Assembly: GCA_028289725.1 (NCBI GenBank)
Contig: JANQOH010000203.1
Location: 1 to 11,282, forward strand
Direction of reading: 5' to 3'
Source: Alphaproteobacteria bacterium
Lineage (GTDB): Bacteria; Pseudomonadota; Alphaproteobacteria; UBA7887
Length of the DNA stretch: 11,282 nt
Part shown: positions 6,411-11,282 of the stretch, piece after piece
How the letters are laid out: each line of letters opens with the position of its first letter
Position numbering within the stretch: position 1 is the first letter of the stretch
The notes under the pieces: model-generated
What the model saw: only the letters and a program-made list of their open reading frames with translations
Database searches by the model: none
What the model was told of the DNA's origin: nothing
Translations under genes and position numbers: made by a program

Positions 6411-7415
6411 TTACGCCACGTCGGTGCCGGCGGCCAGGCGCCGTTCCCAAGATAAGGCCGACCGAACGATAGTCGCCAAATCATCGTGCGCCGGGCTCCA
6501 AGACAAGGTCCGGCGGATCGCGGCGACATCCGCCACCAGTGCCGGCGGATCGCCCGGCCGGCGCGGCGCGGCACGGATGTCGAGCGGCCTGTCCGCCGCC
6601 TTCTGCACCGCGGCCAACACCTCGCGCACCGACGCGCCACGGCCGTAGCCGCAATTGAGCACCAGGTTTGTCCGATTTTCGGTCAGTGCCGCGAGCGCCG
6701 CGACATGCGCCGCGGCCAAATCGGAGACGTGGATATAATCGCGGATGCACGTGCCGTCGGGCGTGTCGTAATCATCGCCATACACATCTATATGCGGACG
6801 CTTGCCGACCGCCGCCTCGCACGCGACCTTGATCAAATGTGTCGCCCGCGGCGTCGACTGCCCGGCGCGGCCGGCTGGATCAGCCCCGGCGACATTGAAA
6901 TAACGCAAGGCCGCATAAGACAGCGCGTGCGCCGCCGCCGCGTCGCGCAGCATCCACTCGGTCATCAGTTTCGACGCGCCATAGGGATTGATCGGCACGG
7001 TCGGCGCGTCCTCAGCAACCGGGACCCGCGTCGGCGCGCCATAAACCGCGGCGCTCGACGAAAACAGGAACCGCGACACGCCGGCGTCGACGCATGCCTG
7101 GATCAGCGTGCGGCTGGACGCGGTGTTGTTGCGGTAGTATTCGAGCGGATTCGCGACCGAATCCGGCACCACCACGCTGCCCGCGAAATGCACCACCGCG
7201 CCGACGCCGTAGCGTTTGATCATGTCGGCCACCACCGCACCGTCCCCGACATCGCCGCGGACGAACGGCACCGACGCTGGGACCGCCCTGCGCACCCCAG
7301 TCGACAAGTTGTCGAGCACAACAACGCCGTGCCCCGCATCAATAAACGCGAGCACCGCATGGCTGCCGATATACCCAGCGCCACCGGTGATGAGGATGGT
7401 GCTATGTTTCGTCAT
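6411..7415 (-). CDS. galE: UDP-glucose 4-epimerase
   Basis: Cytosolic NAD-dependent epimerase interconverting UDP-glucose and UDP-galactose, supplying UDP-sugars for surface polysaccharide. The product is 334 residues, normal for the family. The Rossmann nucleotide motif TGGAGYIGSH is at 10-19, VLDNLSTG at 33-40, and HFAGSVVVPDS at 76-86. The catalytic triad is S121 in SSSAAVYG, and Y145 and K149 in NPYGASK. RYFNVAGADP and the later GDDYDTPDGTCIRDYIHVSD are classic GalE segments. The start is ATG 7415, where homology begins; only a weak AAG-type ribosome site precedes it, and a TTG at 7430 is not needed. It lies 25 bp downstream of the broken glycosyltransferase tail, suggesting they once shared an operon. 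Very secure. Confidence 0.96.
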   Translation of the reverse strand: MTKHSTILITGGAGYIGSHAVLAFIDAGHGVVVLDNLSTGVRRAVPASVPFVRGDVGDGAVVADMIKRYGVGAVVHFAGSVVVPDSVANPLEYYRNNTASSRTLIQACVDAGVSRFLFSSSAAVYGAPTRVPVAEDAPTVPINPYGASKLMTEWMLRDAAAAHALSYAALRYFNVAGADPAGRAGQSTPRATHLIKVACEAAVGKRPHIDVYGDDYDTPDGTCIRDYIHVSDLAAAHVAALAALTENRTNLVLNCGYGRGASVREVLAAVQKAADRPLDIRAAPRRPGDPPALVADVAAIRRTLSWSPAHDDLATIVRSALSWERRLAAGTDVA

Positions 7416-7440
7416 GGCTTCGCGCGCCAACCAGCCGCGG

Positions 7441-7593
7441 TCATGATGCCTTGTGTGGCAGAGCCGCGTCCGATGCGCGCGAAAACCGCTGGAGCAGCAC
7501 GCGGCCGAGAAAGGCCGGTGCGGATACCACGCTGCGCCGCCATAACCGCTGCGGCTCGCGCAGCAAACATTTGTTGCTGAACACGCGATTCAA
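7441..7593 (-). pseudogene. C-terminal remnant of a WecB/TagA/CpsF-type glycosyltransferase
   Basis: On the minus strand, in a frame ending at TGA 7441-7443, the translation contains LLREPQRLWRR and PAFLGRVLLQRF. This resembles the C-terminal end of WecG/TagA/CpsF glycosyltransferases, where a LxxEPxRLWRRY segment is typical. Only about 40-50 codons remain. The frame stays open a little further upstream but overlaps the start of the divergent GT4 gene and no longer looks like the family. There is no start codon with a ribosome site. Codon use is GC-rich like galE and unlike the GT4 gene. It reads as the 3' end of a gene cut off when the GT4 block arrived. Recognition is from motif memory, so moderate confidence. 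Confidence 0.55.
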
Positions 7594-7607
7594 TAAGGGC
7601 TCGCCCC

Positions 7608-8783
7608 ATGTGCGATACGTCTCATTTGTCCCTGGCGCTGATCGGCGGCAGAGTTTTTTCTGGTAGCGGTGGGCTCAAAGCCAATTTCTCATTTGGGAAG
7701 ATCGTCAATGCGTTTGCCAAACGCTATAGAGTCATACATTTGTGCGCGCCGTTAAATGACTCCGCAGACGAATCCTTCGACTGCGTACTGGATGACAACG
7801 TGGTTCTACTGCCGCAGCCCGGTTGGCATTCGACATTGCACAGCCTTCGCCATCTCGGCGCTATCCGCCGCAGCTATAAGGCCGCTATTACTCAAAGCGA
7901 TCATGTATTTATCCGGGGCAATCCGGTCGTTGCGACCAAGTCACTGTATCGATATTGTCGCGACTACCGAAAGCCAGTCTGTCATTGGATAGTGGGCAAC
8001 CCGTCGGCGCTTCTTCAGACGCATAAGCGGCATTCACACCTTTACGACAAGTTGTCACGTGCATACATCCAGATGTGGGAGAAGTCGCTGTTACAAGGCC
8101 GCAAGGCCGCCAACGGCACCTTGATCTGCAACGGTTCGGAACTGGCTGCCCGCTACCAGACCCCAAAAACATACAGCATCGTATCAACGACTCTTTCTGA
8201 GTCGGATTTTTTCTACCGCCAGGATACCTGCCAGAATCCCGTTATTCAGCTCGCCTGTACATGCTATGTGCGGCCGGAGAAGGGAGTGGAGTATCTAATT
8301 GAAGCGCTGTCACTGTTGGATAAGGCTGTGCCTTTCAAGCTGGTGGTGGCTGGTGACCGTGGTCGCTATCCGCAATACCAGGAGAAACTCGATGCGCTGG
8401 TGCAGCAGCGCAGCCTGCAGGACAAAGTATCGTGGCTTGGTCATCTCAGCTATACCGACTCCCTAAAACTACTGCGCGATTCGGATATTTTCGTCTTGCC
8501 CACACTTTCCGAGGGTACCCCGAGGGTGTTGGTCGAGGCCCGCGCCAACGGTGTCCCCTGCGTTTCCACCAATGTCGGAGGAATCCCCTCGAGTATCACA
8601 GATGGCCATGACGGCCTCCTCGTCCCCGCCAAAGACCCGGAGTCCCTAGCCGCAACGATAACACGAGTTACTAGTTATCAGGAGTTGCGGATGCAGCTCA
8701 TCAAGAACGGGTATGATTCGGTACAGAAGCTCACTGTGAACCGGTTTGTGGATTCAGTGACCGAACTGCTGCTTGCAGATTGA
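7608..8783 (+). CDS. GT4-family glycosyltransferase
   Basis: Retaining GT-B glycosyltransferase of 391 residues, probably adding a sugar from a nucleotide donor during surface polysaccharide assembly at the cytoplasmic face. The N-terminal acceptor half opens with LIGGRVFSGSGGLKANFSFG (11-30). The donor half includes VRPEKGVEYLIEAL (221-234), LVVAGDRG (245-252), VSWLGHL (274-280) and the EX7E motif from E302 to E310 (SEGTPRVLVEA), followed by VPCVSTNVGGIPSSITDG (316-333) and GLLVPAKDPESLA (336-348). ATG 7608 is preceded by AAGGGC at about 7 nt. Its A/T content, especially at third positions, is visibly higher than in galE or the left half of the window, suggesting recent transfer. The next gene follows immediately. 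Donor and acceptor sugars cannot be told. Confidence 0.92.
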   Translation: MCDTSHLSLALIGGRVFSGSGGLKANFSFGKIVNAFAKRYRVIHLCAPLNDSADESFDCVLDDNVVLLPQPGWHSTLHSLRHLGAIRRSYKAAITQSDHVFIRGNPVVATKSLYRYCRDYRKPVCHWIVGNPSALLQTHKRHSHLYDKLSRAYIQMWEKSLLQGRKAANGTLICNGSELAARYQTPKTYSIVSTTLSESDFFYRQDTCQNPVIQLACTCYVRPEKGVEYLIEALSLLDKAVPFKLVVAGDRGRYPQYQEKLDALVQQRSLQDKVSWLGHLSYTDSLKLLRDSDIFVLPTLSEGTPRVLVEARANGVPCVSTNVGGIPSSITDGHDGLLVPAKDPESLAATITRVTSYQELRMQLIKNGYDSVQKLTVNRFVDSVTELLLAD

Positions 8784-8797
8784 GTTGGCGAGAAAAA

Positions 8798-9319
8798 ATG
8801 GATTTCACTCGGCATCTCAAGTACCTGTGGTTTTTTATTGTCATGCGGATCACCTGGATCCTCCCAGACTGGAAACCGGTACTGCGGTTTCGTGGCCTGC
8901 TCGTGTCAGTGGCTTTTGCGCAATGCGGTAGGAATTTCCAGATCGCCTCGAATGTCACGATCAACTTCTCGAGCCGAATAAAAGTTGGAGACGACGTCTA
9001 CATCGCGCACGGTTGTTGGATCAACGCCCAGGGTGGATTGTTTCTGGATGACGAAGTGATGCTTGGGCCTTACACCGTCATTTCCACGAGTGATCACACC
9101 CGCATGAATCAAAGCTATCGATTTGGTCCCGCTGAGTGTTCCGGCGTTAATGTTGGAAAGGGTTCGTGGACTGGCGCGGGTGTAACTATCACTAGGGGTG
9201 TCAGTCTCGGTGCTGCTACCTGTTGCGCGGCGGGGGCGGTCGTCACGCAAGACACGCCCGCGGAATCGATCGTCGCTGGTGTACCCGCACGCCAGTTAAA
9301 TTCGCCGGGAAAGGCATGA
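8798..9319 (+). CDS. Hexapeptide-repeat (left-handed beta-helix) acyltransferase
   Basis: Likely sugar O-acetyl/acyltransferase of the LbH family (WbbJ/maltose acetyltransferase-like), 173 residues, using an acyl-CoA donor to decorate polysaccharide. The first ~45 residues include two hydrophobic stretches (9-23, 32-42). Hexapeptide coils run through IASNVTINFSSRIKVGDDVYIAHG (49-72), LFLDDEVMLGPYTVI (81-95) and VNVGKGSWTGAGVTITRGVSLG (117-138). The catalytic His is H100 in STSDHTRM, and the C-terminal GVPAR (161-165) is typical. ATG 8798 is used; an in-frame TTG at 8780 overlaps the GT4 stop and would add six residues. Its stop overlaps the next ATG (ATGA at 9316), so the genes form an operon with translational coupling. 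The lower-GC base use matches the GT4 gene. Family secure, substrate unknown. Confidence 0.88.
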   Translation: MDFTRHLKYLWFFIVMRITWILPDWKPVLRFRGLLVSVAFAQCGRNFQIASNVTINFSSRIKVGDDVYIAHGCWINAQGGLFLDDEVMLGPYTVISTSDHTRMNQSYRFGPAECSGVNVGKGSWTGAGVTITRGVSLGAATCCAAGAVVTQDTPAESIVAGVPARQLNSPGKA

Positions 9320-9558
9320 AAGTTTCCATCATCACCCCCGTACACAATACTGAGGAGTATCTTGCCGAGACCATTGAGTCGGTACTGGCGCAGTCTCATG
9401 ACGACTGGGAACTGCTGCTGAGCGGCGATCACTCGACCACGAGACGCTCGAATTCGGCAATTTGGGCGGGGGTCATTCTCCCAACCAGAATATCAAGATG
9501 TAATGCGTACTCACAGCATAGTCAGCCAATTTCGCCCGGCCCCTTTAATGGGGGTTAA
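9316..9558 (+). pseudogene. 5' fragment of a GT2-family glycosyltransferase
   Basis: The frame starts at ATG 9316, overlapping the acyltransferase stop, and residues 1-35 are the unmistakable beginning of a GT2 (GT-A fold) enzyme: MKVSIITPVHNTEEYLAETI and then SVLAQSHDDWELLL. The expected next element, the VDDGSTD motif binding the nucleotide sugar, is absent. From about 9420 the frame continues as unrelated sequence to a stop at 9556-9558, 80 codons in all, against some 250-300 in a full enzyme. The break coincides with the start of the Sel1-like relic read on the other strand, so the gene was cut by a rearrangement rather than by a point mutation. It cannot encode an active transferase. Confidence 0.8.
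9429..9521 (-). pseudogene. Relic of a Sel1-repeat protein C-terminus
   Basis: On the minus strand a frame of 30 codons ending at TGA 9429-9431 reads EYALHLDILVGRMTPAQIAE followed by FERLVVE. The segment RMTPAQIAE followed by an ERL/QRL helix is a common last stretch of Sel1/TPR-like repeat proteins. A stop at 9522-9524 interrupts the frame upstream; in a neighbouring frame NWLTML can be read just before it, which would fit the preceding repeat helix after a frameshift. There is no start codon with a ribosome site. It occupies the gap between the broken GT2 gene and the end of the asparagine-synthetase-like gene. Recognition is by motif only. Confidence 0.45.
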
Positions 9559-11282
9559 TGTTCGGTCCCTGCTCCCGCTACCGTCTTCCTGTTGCTGAAC
9601 CTACCGTTCAGCTGACGAAGGGCCTCCGCCATCGTCATGACACGCAACAGCAGCTGCACATTCGGCAGTACGGGTGCCGGATCCAACAAGTATTTTTGCA
9701 CCGCCCTCAGTCGCACGCGAGCACCCGTCGGAATCCATGTCAGGATGTTGCGCAGAGTCCGCGTATGTCCCGCCGGTCCAGGTCGGCACACAGTCTCGAT
9801 CAGTTTTCGAACGGCTTCGAAGTCGAAATACTCTTTCGAGAGCGGATTGTCGTCGAAGACGAATCGGGTCACGCCTTGATCCGCCTTTTCGAGGTCGATT
9901 AGGTGTGGGCGATAGTCCGCTGTCTCTGCATCACGCGACCGTGGTATCCGGAACAGATCAGGTCGCAATCGGTTCAGCGTCTGTCGAAACAGTTGCTTTC
10001 GGACCCGACAAAGGTGCGGCAATTTGCTAACGAATTCGAGTACGTCGAGATCGAGCCACGGACTTCGGACGCCCAGGCCGCTGCGGCCGATGACACGGCG
10101 CTTCGGATTGAGGAAGTGGAACAGGCGCTGTTCGAGGTAAAGTTCATCCACCTGATCGCAGGCTGACTTGGCACTGCACAAACCCACGATGTCGTTCAGC
10201 TGCAGCTCGACTTCCTCTGCCAACGAGCTTCGCACCTCGGGGCGCAGCAACTGGAGCCCACTGGCAAGCAAGGAGGGCGATAGCAAGCCGATGGCCGGCA
10301 GCACCTGCCGATGCGACACCGGGCCGTTTGTCCATCCCATGCACTCGTCGCCATTGAGTACATAGTCTGCACCCGTGGTTTCGAGCATCTCGCTCCACAC
10401 GTTCTCGAAGATAAATCCCGCAGCTCCGTCTGAGTCGTAGACCGACGCTCGCAGCGCAGAAATGAAATCTCGGCTGTCGACGAATATCTCAGAGAAGTCC
10501 ATTCCGACAGTTCGGGCGATCTGCTTTGCTACGGAATAGTCGCCGAGGCGATGCCTATCTTCCGAGGCCCGAGCCGAGTACGTCACCGCTCGAAGGGCCG
10601 TTGGATCATCCATGCAGCAGAGGATTCCACGAGAGTCGACGCCCCCGCTCAGCAGCACCGCGCAGCTTCCAGTGCGGATCCGTCGCTGGACGGCTTGTTG
10701 CAGAAGTCCAGCCGCTTCCTCCAGAAGCGCTCGATGACTCCGGCCACCGGTGGGTTCGACCGAGTACCGCCAATATTGCGTCCACTTGACGGCGCCGTCT
10801 CGCACATAGCACAGGCTTGCGTAGTCCATCTGGCGGATGTTGTCCGCCATCGTTCGCCTGGCCACGAAGAACCCACTGGTCAGGTACGACAGAAGGGTAG
10901 ATCCATCCGGCTGAACGGGCAGGTCGCGAACGGCAAGCAGAGCCTTCACTTCCGATGCGAAATAGAGCCTGCCCGCGTACTCGGTCGTGAACAGCGCTTG
11001 AGAAGCCGTGTGGTCGGTAATGAGTGTCACCGAACCATCGTTCGAATCGGCCAGCACGGCAGCGAATGACCCATTGCAGCCTCCGGCGAAATCGCGTCTG
11101 CCGTGCCTGCGGTACCGCTCTGCCAGGAGGTCGGCGGTAGAGCCGCGCTCGCTCGGTTGTTCGCCGTAGAGCTCGCCGACTGACAGTGCGTAGACTGATT
11201 CCGTCGGGCCGACGAGCGCGGCACCGCTGGCGCGATCCGGGCCATAGGAGACGCGTCCCAGCGCTGCTCTACATGAGGGGAT
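9555..11282 (-). CDS. Asparagine synthetase-like protein (partial, 5' end off window)
   Basis: AsnB-type protein with the frame open to the right edge: 575 visible residues, the N-terminal part missing. Numbering from the edge, the end of a class II glutamine amidotransferase domain is visible: NGSFAAVLAD (69-78), and LYFASEVKALLA (106-117). The ATP-pyrophosphatase synthetase domain follows, with SGGVDS at 212-217 (genomic 10632-10649), YSVAKQIARTVG, NGDECMGW, GRSGLGVRSPWLDLDVLEF and RKQLFRQTLNRLRP. Such proteins make asparagine or, in special clusters, form other amide bonds, for instance on sugars or peptides. Oddities: the usual DRxGxKPLYY strand of the glutaminase domain reads DHTASQALFT, and the PG turn before the synthetase domain is missing, suggesting a divergent or glutaminase-weak member. 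The GATase Cys2 lies outside the window. Its 3' end overlaps the end of the GT2 fragment frame. Family secure, product unknown. Confidence 0.88.
   Translation of the reverse strand: MPSCRAALGRVSYGPDRASGAALVGPTESVYALSVGELYGEQPSERGSTADLLAERYRRHGRRDFAGGCNGSFAAVLADSNDGSVTLITDHTASQALFTTEYAGRLYFASEVKALLAVRDLPVQPDGSTLLSYLTSGFFVARRTMADNIRQMDYASLCYVRDGAVKWTQYWRYSVEPTGGRSHRALLEEAAGLLQQAVQRRIRTGSCAVLLSGGVDSRGILCCMDDPTALRAVTYSARASEDRHRLGDYSVAKQIARTVGMDFSEIFVDSRDFISALRASVYDSDGAAGFIFENVWSEMLETTGADYVLNGDECMGWTNGPVSHRQVLPAIGLLSPSLLASGLQLLRPEVRSSLAEEVELQLNDIVGLCSAKSACDQVDELYLEQRLFHFLNPKRRVIGRSGLGVRSPWLDLDVLEFVSKLPHLCRVRKQLFRQTLNRLRPDLFRIPRSRDAETADYRPHLIDLEKADQGVTRFVFDDNPLSKEYFDFEAVRKLIETVCRPGPAGHTRTLRNILTWIPTGARVRLRAVQKYLLDPAPVLPNVQLLLRVMTMAEALRQLNGRFSNRKTVAGAGTEH

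Noticed and set aside
6486..7580. Long plus-strand open frame of 364 codons
   Set aside because: It lies antisense to galE, is rich in Arg/His as expected from the complement of a GC-rich gene, and has no recognisable domain.
7412..7609. Minus-strand 65-codon frame overlapping the galE start by ATGA
   Set aside because: The overlap looks like translational coupling, but the frame has no ribosome site or recognisable sequence, and a different frame of the same strand carries the glycosyltransferase-tail motif.
1..11282. CRISPR array, rRNA genes or a complete insertion sequence
   Set aside because: No regularly spaced repeats, no rRNA-like stretches, no transposase frame and no paired terminal inverted repeats were found by eye.

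Overview
The window looks like an alphaproteobacterial chromosome fragment. Most genes are GC-rich with strong G/C third-position use. It holds a YdcH-type DUF465 small protein, secreted proteins ending in VPxPA-CTERM-type sorting tails, and polysaccharide genes next to galE. The class assignment is an inference from these families and is moderately secure; genus cannot be read from the sequence.

Left part (1-3690). On the minus strand lie a partial nhaA Na+/H+ antiporter running off the left edge (GTG start at 1086), a 66-residue hypothetical protein and a 73-residue DUF465 protein. Diverging from them on the plus strand is an OxyR-like LysR regulator (1893-2813), followed 46 bp later by an isocitrate lyase/PEP mutase superfamily enzyme (2860-3690), probably in one operon. 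The regulator keeps the second redox cysteine of OxyR but has Arg in place of the peroxide-sensing one. A 6-5-6 inverted repeat (1822-1838) in the divergent gap is a candidate operator.

Middle part (3729-6134). Three minus-strand genes encode exported proteins: two paralogous metzincin-like proteases with unusually long signal-peptide n-regions and VPxPA-CTERM tails, and between them an unrelated small secreted protein. One paralog has the canonical HExxHxxGxxH zinc motif; the other has its third His displaced by one residue. The paralog pair is the best candidate in the window for something little described. A bidirectional hairpin terminator at 6303-6318 separates this block from galE.

Right part (6411-11282) is a polysaccharide locus that looks patched together. 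galE (minus) has, just upstream on the same strand, only the C-terminal tail of a WecB/TagA/CpsF-type glycosyltransferase. Then come plus-strand genes of visibly lower GC: a GT4 glycosyltransferase, a hexapeptide acyltransferase and the first ~35 codons of a GT2 glycosyltransferase that breaks off near 9420. After the break is a short minus-strand relic resembling the C-terminus of a Sel1-repeat protein, then the 3' part of an asparagine-synthetase-like gene (minus) that runs off the right edge. Broken gene ends on both sides of about 7600-9420 suggest replacement or insertion of a sugar-transfer cassette next to galE. No CRISPR array, rRNA, intact tRNA or intact insertion sequence was seen.
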